From the NCBI GenBank assembly GCA_963711095.1, contig CAVQCX010000010.1, positions 1 to 64,000 on the forward strand: 64,000 nt of DNA, read 5' to 3'. The notes beneath the pieces were generated by a model. The model did no database searches, was not told the origin of the DNA, and worked only from the letters and a program-made list of their open reading frames with translations. Source of the stretch: CAVQCX01 sp963711095. Its GTDB lineage: Bacteria; Pseudomonadota; Gammaproteobacteria; Chromatiales; Chromatiaceae. Positions 26,971-35,574 of this stretch are shown here, piece by piece. Position 1 is the first letter of the stretch; every line of letters begins with the position of its first letter. The position numbers and the translations under genes are program-made.

Positions 26971-28203
26971 TCAGTAGAAGACCACGCCCAGGACACCGGC
27001 GACGGGGATGATCCACACCGCATCCACGCGCCAGCGCAGCAGCGCTATCAGCCCGCCGAGGAAGATGACGGCGGACAGCCAGTGTAGATTCACCGTCTTC
27101 ATGATCACCACGGCAGCCGAGAATATCATGCCGATGACCGCGGCACGGATACCGCGCAGGGCGGCCTGTATGGATCGGGATGACTTGATGCGGTCCATCA
27201 TCTGCGCCGCGCTCACCATCAGCAGGGCCGGCGGGCTGAAGATGGCGACCGTCGCCAGAAATGCGCCCCAGATGCCCTGTAGCTTGTAGCCGATGAAGGC
27301 GGCGCTGAGCAGGATCGGCCCAGGGGTCACCTGACCGAGCGCAATGGCGGTGGCGAACTCGGTCTGAGTCACCCAGTGCAGCCCGGCGACCACGATCTCC
27401 TGGATCAGCGGGATGAACACGAATCCGCCGCCGAACAGCATCAGGCTCATGCCGCCGAAGGTGACGATGATGCGGGCCCAGGAGCTCGCGCCCAGACCGG
27501 GCAGCGGCGCCAGAAACAGTCCGATGAGCCCGGCCAACAGCAGGAAGGTGAGCGCCAGGCCCGTTCTGGACATGGGCCGCGTCGGCACAGCGGCGGCGGC
27601 CGGCCCGGTGGCCGCGGCGCGACCGAACAGGGCCAGACCCACGGCGCCTGCGATGGCGATGATGGCGAGGGTGATGTAGAAACCGCCGACGCCCAGCAGC
27701 AGCGCGGCCGCTCCGACCGCCAGGGCGAGCTCGGGCCGGCTCTTGATGCTCTTGCGCCCCATGTTCCAGCCGGTGCTGACGATGATAGCGGTCACGGCCG
27801 GCAGAAAGGCCGCGAAGGCGTTGCCCACCGCCGGTACCTCGCCCCAGCGGAAATAGAAGATGGTCAGGCCCAGAACCAGCAGGAACGCCGGAATGATGAC
27901 GGCCACCGCGCTGATCAGCGCCCCCAACGGACCGCGCAGCCGGTATCCCACGTAGGCCACCACGTTGACCGCCACCGGCCCGGGCAGCAGCGTCGCCAGC
28001 GAGATGCCATCCAGCATCTCCTCGTGACCGAGCCAGCCGCGGCGCTCGACGCAGATGTTCTGCACCACCGAGATCAGGGCCATGAAGCCGCCAAACGCCG
28101 TGGCGCCGATCCGCAGAAAGGTCCAGAACAGCGTGATCAGTCCAACCGCCGCGGCAGGGTCGGACGCCGCCGGGATCTCGGAATCCTTGTGCTCCTCCGC
28201 CAT
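26971..28203 (-). CDS. chrA: chromate transporter (two-domain ChrA)
   Basis: 410 residues from ATG 28203, starting 4 bases after the stop of the sulfotransferase gene. Two homologous CHR domains: the first with FLRIGATAFGGFMALIS and LATLLPGPVAVNVVAYVGY, the second with FGGMSLMLFGGGFVFIPL and LGQVTPGPILLSAAFIGY. About ten membrane helices. ChrA exports chromate, or exchanges it against sulfate, and confers resistance. Long-chain two-domain form. Translationally linked to the gene upstream. Confidence 0.93.
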   Translation of the reverse strand: MAEEHKDSEIPAASDPAAAVGLITLFWTFLRIGATAFGGFMALISVVQNICVERRGWLGHEEMLDGISLATLLPGPVAVNVVAYVGYRLRGPLGALISAVAVIIPAFLLVLGLTIFYFRWGEVPAVGNAFAAFLPAVTAIIVSTGWNMGRKSIKSRPELALAVGAAALLLGVGGFYITLAIIAIAGAVGLALFGRAAATGPAAAAVPTRPMSRTGLALTFLLLAGLIGLFLAPLPGLGASSWARIIVTFGGMSLMLFGGGFVFIPLIQEIVVAGLHWVTQTEFATAIALGQVTPGPILLSAAFIGYKLQGIWGAFLATVAIFSPPALLMVSAAQMMDRIKSSRSIQAALRGIRAAVIGMIFSAAVVIMKTVNLHWLSAVIFLGGLIALLRWRVDAVWIIPVAGVLGVVFY

Positions 28204-28207
28204 GGCC

Positions 28208-29230
28208 CTAAGGCGCCACGGGGGCCGACGAGCGGGCCGGCCGCGCCCGAATCTGCTCCAGCAGACGCCGCTGGGGCTCCAGCAGCCTGAGCTCCTCCGG
28301 GCGCAGGCTGGCGTGCACCGCGGCCTTGATGCGGCGGTTCTCCTCGGCAAACGCCGCGATCTCCGAGTTGCTGAATCCACCGGGGCGCGCATCGTCCGCT
28401 ACGAGCTCGTAACCGAGCTCCGCCAGCGTCCGCCCCGCCACCCTTTCGAAGATGCGGATATCCTCGGCGCTCGCCTCGCTGCGGAACTTGCGGCAGTTCT
28501 CGCGCATGATCGGCTTGCTGACGTTGCACCACATCGCGCCGGAGTCCGCGGTGCGCGCAGCCTCCGGCGAGCTGCTGAAGTTGAGCACGGCCTCGTTGTA
28601 GGGCACATCGAGGAACGCGCAGAGCGAGCGCATGCTCTCCAGCGGCTGCCCGATGAGCCCCTCGTAGCTCAGGGAGAACACCCGCTCGGGGCCCAGTCTG
28701 GCACGCAGGGACAAGGCGAGACGCTGCTCCCGGTCCCATTGCTTGGCAATGAAATAAAAATGCTTCTCGCCCACCACCGCGTGGCGGAAAGAGACGGCAA
28801 CGTCGCGGCCGTCACGGTACAGATGGATGAACTTGCCGGTCGTGAAATAGCGGGTGATCTCGTCGAGATAATGCACATTGGCGAGGCTCTTGCAGCACCA
28901 GTCCGGCGCCTCCCAGGCAGCCGCCGCGAGATCGTGGACCGCCCCGTAGACGGCGACCAGGGAGCGCTCCGTACAGCGCCGGGCGACCTCGCGGCGATCC
29001 AGATCGACCCCTTCCCAGGGAACCGGGTTGGCCTCGACCAGGCGGCAGACGTCATCCACCAGCAGCTCGAACTGCCGGTCGTTGCGCAGGCTGCCGTAGC
29101 CGGGCAGCAACGGGCCGAGGCGCTCGAGCACGTGTGGCGGGTGCAGCGCGGCGATCTCGGGCAGCTGATTGAGCATCAGCCGCAGCAGGTTCGAGCCGCA
29201 GCGCTGTGTCCCGATCATGAAGACAGGCAT
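28208..29230 (-). CDS. sulfotransferase family protein
   Basis: 340 residues. The 5'-PAPS phosphosulfate loop is GTQRCGSNLLRLMLN at the N-terminus (about 7-21), and the 3'-phosphate-binding stretch is LYRDGRDVAVSFRHA (about 137-151). Soluble enzyme that moves sulfate from PAPS to an acceptor such as a glycan or lipid; the acceptor is unknown. The cotranscribed chrA-type transporter could move sulfate or chromate, which fits sulfate handling, but this link is only positional. Confidence 0.88.
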   Translation of the reverse strand: MPVFMIGTQRCGSNLLRLMLNQLPEIAALHPPHVLERLGPLLPGYGSLRNDRQFELLVDDVCRLVEANPVPWEGVDLDRREVARRCTERSLVAVYGAVHDLAAAAWEAPDWCCKSLANVHYLDEITRYFTTGKFIHLYRDGRDVAVSFRHAVVGEKHFYFIAKQWDREQRLALSLRARLGPERVFSLSYEGLIGQPLESMRSLCAFLDVPYNEAVLNFSSSPEAARTADSGAMWCNVSKPIMRENCRKFRSEASAEDIRIFERVAGRTLAELGYELVADDARPGGFSNSEIAAFAEENRRIKAAVHASLRPEELRLLEPQRRLLEQIRARPARSSAPVAP

Positions 29231-29363
29231 TTGCGAAGATCTCCACGGCCGCCGCGCGGCTATCCCGGGATACTGAAGGTCGAACAGTATAGCAACCGTC
29301 GATCACGCCAACGGAAGGGCCCGGGGCCGTTACTGCTGACCAAGCCATCCGTAACGCCGCCGC

Positions 29364-29494
29364 CTAGCAGCCTGTCGGACTTTCTCTGCAAGTCATTGAT
29401 TTGTAAAGAATCACTATTTTGGTGCAAATTCTATATTTCTTTATATTTCAATTTGTTACGATTTCCCAGAAGCCTAAGTCCGACAGGCTGCTAG
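29364..29494. mobile_element. 131-bp AT-rich MITE with CTAG target duplication
   Basis: Perfect inverted repeats, 29364-29382 and 29476-29494. If CTAG (29364-29367 and 29491-29494) is taken as a 4-bp target duplication, the element has 15-bp terminal repeats CAGCCTGTCGGACTT. The interior is AT-rich, in sharp contrast to the surrounding DNA, and has no gene. The right CTAG supplies the TAG stop of the Na/Pi transporter. A 4-bp YTAR duplication is typical of the IS5 group, the possible source of its transposase. Confidence 0.75.
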
Positions 29495-31203
29495 CCGGCC
29501 GCCTTCAGCAGGTAGATATGTCGCCCGAGCGTCAGGGCGACGTTCTCGAACAGAATGGTGATATCGAGGATGAAGTTCCGGTCCGTCTCGGAAAGCGCCT
29601 CCTCGGACTTGAGATAGTTGCGCCTTATCTTGTCCATCATCTCGCTGCGATCGCCGGTCAGCTTGACGATCAGGTCGATCTCCTCCGGGCCGCGGCTCTC
29701 GAACGCATCCAGCCAGGTCAAGACTATGAAATCCATGCTCTCCAGGATCGACCGGCCCAGCTCAACGGCCCTCGTGCTGAACGCATGCCCCTCCAGCCGG
29801 CTGACAATCTTGTAGACCAGCTCCTCCAGACGGACCGTCTGCTCCTGCTGCTTGGTGACGCGGATCATGTTGGCCGAATCGGTCTCGTTGAGGCCCAGAC
29901 CGGAGATCCGCGAAAGCACACTGCCGATCTCCTCCGACACAACAGCGAACGCCTCGTGGAATATCACGGGAGCGGTTCCTTTCGCCTCCCCAGCCTGGTG
30001 CCGGGCATAATCCATGTAGAGAGGAAGCCGTCGCATCAGCTGGATCTGTTCCTTTTCGATCAGCAGCAGCCCGGTCTCCGGCGAATCCGCAGCGAGCTTG
30101 TTCAGGAATCTCGGCTCGGCCAGGACCTCGCCGGCCGAGGGCGGGTACAGCCTTTGTACGAATCGCGACAAAGGCTCGTTGACAACCAGGGCGAGCAGGG
30201 TCGCGAGAAAGCTCATGACCAGGGTCACGATGGCGACCTGCAGTCCGACCCGGCTCGTAAGCAGCCGTGCCGCGGCGTGCAGCAGAGGCACCCCGCCGTG
30301 GACCTCCGCGTAGAACAGGACGATGAACAGCGCCGCGGTCAATGCCTTGAAGAAGACCTGGGCCATGACGACCTGGCGGGCCCTTCCCTTGAAGTTGAAA
30401 GAAAACCCATAGGTCAACAGCGCCGCCCCCGCCTGGGTGCCATAGACGATCATCACCGATTCTTCCAGCGCAAACAGACCGGACGACGCCATCGCGATCG
30501 CGATCATGGCCACCGCCATGTCCGACTGCGCCACCAGGGTCAACACGGCGCCGATGAGCAGGCTGAGCACATAGACCCCGCGCATCTGCTCCAGCAAGGG
30601 AGGCAGCCAAGGGTAGTCGATGAACCCGGAGGCCCCGGTCTTCAGCAGGGCAAGCCCATACATGATCATGCCGATCCCGAACAACGCCCCATAGGCATGC
30701 AGGAGCCTCTTGGGGAAATGGAAGGTGATCCCCAGACCGGTAAGCCCCAGCAGGAACATGATCATGAGCTTGATCGGCAGCACCGAGGCCACGACGATCA
30801 AACTGGCGCCGGTGTTGCACCAGTACATGATGGGCAGGGAGCGCGCGACGCTGAGCAGCCCGGCCTGCACGAAGCCCGCCAGGATGAACGAGCTGGCCTT
30901 GCCGCTCTGGGTGAAAAAGCCGAGCGTATTGCCCCAGAGGAAGATGCCGACCGGATGCTCACTGATGCGCGCTGTCATCGCCTTGAACGTCCCGCCGGAC
31001 ATCTGTTGCAGACTTGCACCGGTATACTTGATGCCGACCAGGAAGATACCGAGGCCGGCGGCCATGTAGGCCAGCAGCGTCACCGGCTGCTCGAGGGCAC
31101 CGGGCGCTGCCCGTCCGGACAGTGCGGCACTCGCCGTTGCCGAGATCGCCATCACAAGCGACGCAAGGACCCATCTCATCGGGCTTGGCCTCCAAAGAGT
31201 CAC
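29491..31203 (-). CDS. Na/Pi cotransporter family protein
   Basis: 570 residues. Two inverted Na/Pi repeats in about nine membrane helices: first GIFLWGNTLGFFTQSGKASS (the QS-containing re-entrant loop), second LVAQSDMAVAMIAIAMASS (again with QS). A C-terminal cytoplasmic PhoU-like helical domain follows (about 360-570). Such proteins (YjbB/NptA-like) move phosphate with sodium and may export it. The stop codon falls in the CTAG duplication of the MITE, so the original C-terminus may have been altered by a few residues. Confidence 0.9.
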   Translation of the reverse strand: MTLWRPSPMRWVLASLVMAISATASAALSGRAAPGALEQPVTLLAYMAAGLGIFLVGIKYTGASLQQMSGGTFKAMTARISEHPVGIFLWGNTLGFFTQSGKASSFILAGFVQAGLLSVARSLPIMYWCNTGASLIVVASVLPIKLMIMFLLGLTGLGITFHFPKRLLHAYGALFGIGMIMYGLALLKTGASGFIDYPWLPPLLEQMRGVYVLSLLIGAVLTLVAQSDMAVAMIAIAMASSGLFALEESVMIVYGTQAGAALLTYGFSFNFKGRARQVVMAQVFFKALTAALFIVLFYAEVHGGVPLLHAAARLLTSRVGLQVAIVTLVMSFLATLLALVVNEPLSRFVQRLYPPSAGEVLAEPRFLNKLAADSPETGLLLIEKEQIQLMRRLPLYMDYARHQAGEAKGTAPVIFHEAFAVVSEEIGSVLSRISGLGLNETDSANMIRVTKQQEQTVRLEELVYKIVSRLEGHAFSTRAVELGRSILESMDFIVLTWLDAFESRGPEEIDLIVKLTGDRSEMMDKIRRNYLKSEEALSETDRNFILDITILFENVALTLGRHIYLLKAAG

Positions 31204-31605
31204 TGGTAAGTCGGTCGTGAGCGCCGCTCGCTCGGGAGCCGGCGTCGGTTACAGTCAGACACCCGCGTGTCCGCATGGTCCTGCCCGAACGCTTGCGGCG
31301 TCCGTGCCGGGAGCCAACCGGACATCGCGGTGGCCGCCCCATCCGGCCAAGCGGGCCGGGCGAGCAGATCGGCGAATCCCGGGGCCGACGCGTCCGTCGA
31401 GCCTCGATGCTAGCACGGCGCCGACCGATACCCCCCGCTGTGCGCCCGACGCGGCCCTGAGCCAGCCGCAAAGAGCGGGCTTCGACAGGCCGACCTGGGA
31501 TTGATTCTGATTTCCTGAGCTAATCCACTGCTCATCGCCTGCACCGCGGCAGCCCAGGGATGGCGGCTCTGAAATGCCCGGCTACGGGCCCCGGTCCCAT
31601 ACATC
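31204..31605. other. gene-free interval between divergent genes
   Basis: About 400 bp between the Na/Pi transporter and the DUF3379 gene, expected to hold both promoters. No clear -35/-10 pair, repeat or RNA was recognised. Confidence 0.5.
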
Positions 31606-32325
31606 ATGCCCGAGAATCACGACAAGCCCGATGTCGATTGCGCGGAGCTGAGCCGGCGCCTTCTGATCGATCCCTTCGACCCGGACGCCGCCCTGCTTCG
31701 GCACCGGACGCGCTGCGCGCGCTGCGACCGCGCCGCCCGGAAGGCACTGGCCTTTGAGATGGCGCTGCGCCAGGCACTGGCCGTGGACCCCCCGCCCGGC
31801 CTGGGGACGAGGATCGGCGCCGCGCGGCGCCGGCACGCGACGCGGCGTCTGGCCGCCGCTGCCGGCCTGGCGGTCTCGCTCGGCCTGGCCGGCTGGCTCG
31901 GCTACGGCCTGCGGGGCTGGCTCGAGCCTGCACCGACCCTCGCCCAGCTGGTGCGCGAGCACATCGAGCGCGAGGCCCCCCACCTCGGTGAGCGCGGCAA
32001 TCTCACCGATGCCCAGGTGGCGGCCGTGCTCCATCAGGTGGGGGGCGAGCTGGTGGTCTCCCTCGGGCGCGTCGATTTCGCTGGGCTCTGTCCGATGCGC
32101 CGCGCCCTGAGCGCGCACCTGGTAATAGAGGGCGCGCGGGGCCCTGTGACCCTGCTGTTCATGCCGGGAGAGCACCTGGATGGTCCTCAGCCGGTTCGCT
32201 CAGAGGCGTTGCAGGGACTGGTGGTTCCCACCGCCTACGGCAGTCTGGCGGTGGTCGGAGGACGCGGAGAGCCTGTCGAGCGCCTTATCAAGCGGATCGG
32301 CGACAGCGTGACCTGGAGCAGCTGA
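31606..32325 (+). CDS. DUF3379-type membrane protein (putative anti-sigma factor)
   Basis: 239 residues. An N-terminal zinc-finger-like segment (CAELSRRLLIDPFDPDAALL, then HRTRCARCDRA) resembles the HxxxCxxC arrangement of anti-sigma factors. One membrane helix (LAAAAGLAVSLGLAGWLGYGL, about 81-101) is followed by an extracytoplasmic domain of about 135 residues. DUF3379 genes usually follow an ECF sigma factor gene; none is present here, so the gene is orphaned or acts otherwise. Precedes dapF by about 50 bp. Confidence 0.75.
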   Translation: MPENHDKPDVDCAELSRRLLIDPFDPDAALLRHRTRCARCDRAARKALAFEMALRQALAVDPPPGLGTRIGAARRRHATRRLAAAAGLAVSLGLAGWLGYGLRGWLEPAPTLAQLVREHIEREAPHLGERGNLTDAQVAAVLHQVGGELVVSLGRVDFAGLCPMRRALSAHLVIEGARGPVTLLFMPGEHLDGPQPVRSEALQGLVVPTAYGSLAVVGGRGEPVERLIKRIGDSVTWSS

Positions 32326-32378
32326 GCGTCGCCAGTGCGCGCTTTTCAATCCCGCCGGGCACCGTTAAGCTTAGCGGG

Positions 32379-33209
32379 ATGCAGATCCAATTCACCAAGA
32401 TGCAGGGGCTGGGCAACGACTTCGTGGTGCTCGACGCGATCACCCAAAGCCTCCACCTGAGCCCCGAGCAGATCCGCTGCATCGCCAACCGACGTTTCGG
32501 CGTAGGCTGCGACCAGGTGCTGATGGTCGAGGCCCCGCGCTCCCCCGACACCGACTTCCACTACCGCATCTTCAACGCTGACGGTGGCGAGGTCGAGCAG
32601 TGCGGCAACGGCGCGCGCTGCTTCGCCCGCTTCGTGCGCGACCGGGGCCTGAGCGACAAGGACGTGCTGGAGGTCGGCACCAAGGCGGGCGTTATCCGTC
32701 TGTACCTCGAAGAAGACGGACATGTCCGCGTCAACATGGGGGTGCCCCGGCTGGAGCCCGCGGCAATTCCCTTCAGCGCGCCGGAGCGGGCGCTCACTTA
32801 CCCGCTCGAGGTAGGAGACGAGACGATCGAGATCGCCGCGATCTCCATGGGCAACCCCCATGCCGTGCTGCGAGTGGACACGGTGGACGACGCGCCGGTG
32901 GCACGGCTCGGCCCGCTGATAGAAGCGCATCCGCGCTTTCCGCTCCGCACCAATGTCGGATTCATGGCCCCGCGCGAGCGCGACCACATCGACCTGCGCG
33001 TGTTCGAGCGCGGTGCCGGGGAGACCCTGGCCTGTGGCACCGGCGCCTGCGCAGCGGTGGTTGCCGGTCGTCTCCAAGGCCTGCTCGACGAGCGGGTGCG
33101 CGTGAGCCTGCCGGGGGGCGATCTTGTGATTGCCTGGGCGGGCGAAGGTGCGCCGGTATGGATGAGCGGCCCGGCGCAGGAGGTGTTCCAGGGGTGGATC
33201 GCAATATGA
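32379..33209 (+). CDS. dapF: diaminopimelate epimerase
   Basis: 276 residues, normal length. The two catalytic cysteines are in GGEVEQCGNGARCFARF (Cys about 75) and LACGTGACAAVVAG (Cys about 219); the N-terminus QIQFTKMQGLGNDFVVLD is diagnostic. It interconverts LL- and meso-diaminopimelate in the cytoplasm for lysine and peptidoglycan synthesis. First gene of the dapF-DUF484-xerC operon; its stop overlaps the next start (ATATGA). Confidence 0.98.
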   Translation: MQIQFTKMQGLGNDFVVLDAITQSLHLSPEQIRCIANRRFGVGCDQVLMVEAPRSPDTDFHYRIFNADGGEVEQCGNGARCFARFVRDRGLSDKDVLEVGTKAGVIRLYLEEDGHVRVNMGVPRLEPAAIPFSAPERALTYPLEVGDETIEIAAISMGNPHAVLRVDTVDDAPVARLGPLIEAHPRFPLRTNVGFMAPRERDHIDLRVFERGAGETLACGTGACAAVVAGRLQGLLDERVRVSLPGGDLVIAWAGEGAPVWMSGPAQEVFQGWIAI

Positions 33210-33913
33210 AGACCGACCACGAGCACGCCAAGCCTGCTCCCCAGACGGCCACCACGGTGGAGTCCTATCTGGCCGATCATCCCGACTTTTTCCTGGGCCG
33301 GGAGGCCCTGCTCTCCCGTCTGCGCCTGACCCACCCCGGCTCCGGGGCGGCCATTTCTCTGATCGAGCGCCAGGTCGCGCTGCTGCGGGAGGACAACGAG
33401 CGGCTCTCGGCCCAGCTGCACGAGCTGCTGGAGGTGGCCCGAGACAACGAGCAGCTCACCACGCGCCTGCATCACCTGACCCTCAGCCTGATCGACGCAG
33501 CGACCTTCGAGGAGGTGGTCGACGTGCTCGAGGACGAGCTGCACGATCAGTTCCGAGCCGACGCAGTGGAGCTTCGCCTGTTCTCTGCCCTGGCAGCCGA
33601 GCAACAGCTGGCCAACGAGAATCAAAGCGGCAGGCCGGCCGAAGCGGCCAAGTTCCGTGAGTTCCTGGAGCGCGGCAGCCCGTTGTGCGGGCATCTGGGC
33701 TCCGAGCAGCTCGTCTTTTTGTTCGGCACGCTGGCGGACGACATCGGCTCGGCGGCGCTGATCCCGGTGCGTGGCGAAGGCATAGTCGGGGTGCTCGCCA
33801 TCGGCAGCCGCGACACGGACCGGTTCCATGCCGGCAAGGGCACCCATTTTCTCGCACGCCTTGGAGAGATCGTCAGCCGGACCCTGCAGGTCGTGTCGGT
33901 TCCCGGGGCCTGA
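33206..33913 (+). CDS. DUF484 family protein
   Basis: 235 residues. Start ATG 33206 overlaps the dapF stop by 4 bases. An N-terminal coiled coil (about 45-90: ISLIERQVALLREDNERLSA) is followed by a GAF-like domain (LSLIDAATFEEVVDVLED, then GEGIVGVLAIGSRD). Function not established; it is regularly found between dapF and xerC in gammaproteobacteria, as here. Its stop overlaps the xerC start by one base. Confidence 0.93.
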   Translation: MKTDHEHAKPAPQTATTVESYLADHPDFFLGREALLSRLRLTHPGSGAAISLIERQVALLREDNERLSAQLHELLEVARDNEQLTTRLHHLTLSLIDAATFEEVVDVLEDELHDQFRADAVELRLFSALAAEQQLANENQSGRPAEAAKFREFLERGSPLCGHLGSEQLVFLFGTLADDIGSAALIPVRGEGIVGVLAIGSRDTDRFHAGKGTHFLARLGEIVSRTLQVVSVPGA

Positions 33914-34845
33914 TGCCCATGGGCGAGCCGCTGCCTGCGGGGCTCTCAGATTGGCTCCGGCGCTTCCTTGAGCACCTGCGCCACGAGCGGCGTCTGTCCC
34001 CGCGCACGCTGCAGGCCTACGGACGCGATCTTTCGCGCCTTGCCGTGTGGTGCCAGGCCCAGGGGCTGAACGCCTGGGACGGCCTCGACAGCCACCACGT
34101 CAGGGCGTACGTCGCCGAGCGCCATCGCCAGGGCATCGGCGGAAAGTCGCTGCAGCGCGAGCTTTCGGCCGTGCGCAGTCTGTTCCTTTACCTGCTGCGC
34201 GAGCAGCAGGCCGACGCCAGTCCGGCGCAGGGGGTACGCGCACCGAAGGTGGTCCGACGGCTGCCCGCGACCCTGGATGCGGACGAGCTTAAGCGCATCC
34301 TCGACGCACCGGTGAGCCAGGCACCGGTGGCACTGCGCGACCGCGCCATGATCGAGCTGTTTTACTCATCGGGACTGCGCCTGGCCGAGCTGGTGTCCCT
34401 GGACCTCGGGGACATCGATCTTCAGGACGGCACCCTGGTGGTCACCGGCAAGGGCGCCAAGACACGACTGATCCCGGTGGGGAGCCAGGCGCGCACCGCA
34501 GTGCGCCGCTGGCTCGCGGTTCGGGGCGAGCTGGCGGGCCCCGACAGCGCGGCGCTGTTCGTCAGCCGCCAAGGGCGGCGCATAGCGCCGCGCTCGGTGC
34601 AGGAGCGGCTGCACCGCGCTGCCCTGGCCGAGGGTGCCTCGCGCAACATCCATCCCCATCTGCTGCGCCACTCTTTCGCGAGCCACCTGCTGGAATCCTC
34701 CGGTGATCTGCGGGCGGTCCAGGAGCTGCTCGGCCACGCCGACATCTCCACCACCCAGATCTATACCCATCTGGATTTCCAGCACCTGGCCCAGGTCTAC
34801 GACCAGACCCACCCCCGGGCGCGCAAGGGCAAGCGCCGCCGCTGA
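33913..34845 (+). CDS. xerC: tyrosine recombinase XerC
   Basis: 310 residues. An N-terminal SAM-like core-binding domain is followed by the catalytic domain with the full R-K-H-R-H-Y set: Arg in SSGLRLAELVSLDL, Lys in VTGKGAKTR, HLLRHSFASHLL (His and Arg), LGHADISTTQIYTH (His and the nucleophilic Tyr). With XerD it resolves chromosome dimers at dif. It carries xerC-typical context (dapF, DUF484). ATG 33913 overlaps the upstream stop; a second ATG lies two codons in. Confidence 0.96.
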   Translation: MPMGEPLPAGLSDWLRRFLEHLRHERRLSPRTLQAYGRDLSRLAVWCQAQGLNAWDGLDSHHVRAYVAERHRQGIGGKSLQRELSAVRSLFLYLLREQQADASPAQGVRAPKVVRRLPATLDADELKRILDAPVSQAPVALRDRAMIELFYSSGLRLAELVSLDLGDIDLQDGTLVVTGKGAKTRLIPVGSQARTAVRRWLAVRGELAGPDSAALFVSRQGRRIAPRSVQERLHRAALAEGASRNIHPHLLRHSFASHLLESSGDLRAVQELLGHADISTTQIYTHLDFQHLAQVYDQTHPRARKGKRRR

Positions 34846-35017
34846 CGCCGGCCGCCCTGGCGCGCCGCGACGGGCGTCGCGGTCGAGACCCAGGCGGACA
34901 CGATGGTTGGTCGCGCTGGAAAACCGGCAAAATGCCCCCACACAGAGGGCTCCGGGTCGCCGGCAGGGATCGACCCTTGGGGTAGAATGCGTGGCGGCGC
35001 CGGTTTCGGGGGCTGAG

Positions 35018-35563
35018 GTGGAGAAGATCCGAGGTACGACCATTCTGTCGGTCAGGCGCGCTGGCCGCGTCGTGATTGGCGGCGACGGGCAGGTGTCCAT
35101 GGGCAACACCGTCATGAAAGGCAACGCCCGCAAGGTGCGCCGGCTCTACAAGGAGCAGGTGATCGCCGGGTTCGCGGGCGCCACGGCGGACGCCTTCACG
35201 CTGTTCGAGCGCTTCGAGGCCAAGCTGGAGAAGCACCAAGGCCACCTCACCCGCTCAGCGGTGGAGCTGGCCAAGGACTGGCGCACCGACCGCATGCTGC
35301 GGCGCCTGGAGGCGCTGCTGTGCGTGGCCGACGCCAGGGCCTCGCTGATCATCTCCGGCACCGGCGACGTGATCGAGCCCGAGCACGCCATCATGGCCAT
35401 CGGCTCCGGCGGGCCCTATGCCCTGGCCGCCGCCCGGGCGATGCTCGACAATACCGAGCTGGGGGCTCGCGAGATCGTCGAGCGCGGCCTGGCGATCGCC
35501 GCCGATATCTGTGTCTTTACCAACCATAACCGCGTCATCGAAGAGCTCGACGCTGCGGCCTGA
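35018..35563 (+). CDS. hslV: ATP-dependent protease subunit HslV
   Basis: 181 residues from GTG 35018. This start gives VEKIRGTTILSVRR, placing the catalytic threonine directly after RG as in the family (the short propeptide is removed). The upstream open frame is spurious. Conserved GGDGQVSMGNTVMKGNARKV, AGATADAFTLFERFEAKLE and GSGGPYALAAARAM are present. Dodecameric peptidase of HslUV, cytoplasmic. The 172-bp gap to xerC leaves room for a heat-shock promoter, which I could not identify. hslU follows after 11 bp. Confidence 0.97.
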   Translation: MEKIRGTTILSVRRAGRVVIGGDGQVSMGNTVMKGNARKVRRLYKEQVIAGFAGATADAFTLFERFEAKLEKHQGHLTRSAVELAKDWRTDRMLRRLEALLCVADARASLIISGTGDVIEPEHAIMAIGSGGPYALAAARAMLDNTELGAREIVERGLAIAADICVFTNHNRVIEELDAAA

Positions 35564-35574
35564 GCTTCACCTCC

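Noticed and set aside
29419..31209. 596-codon plus-strand frame opposite the Na/Pi transporter
   Set aside because: Rich in Gln/His/Arg as expected for antisense of a membrane protein gene; starts inside the MITE.
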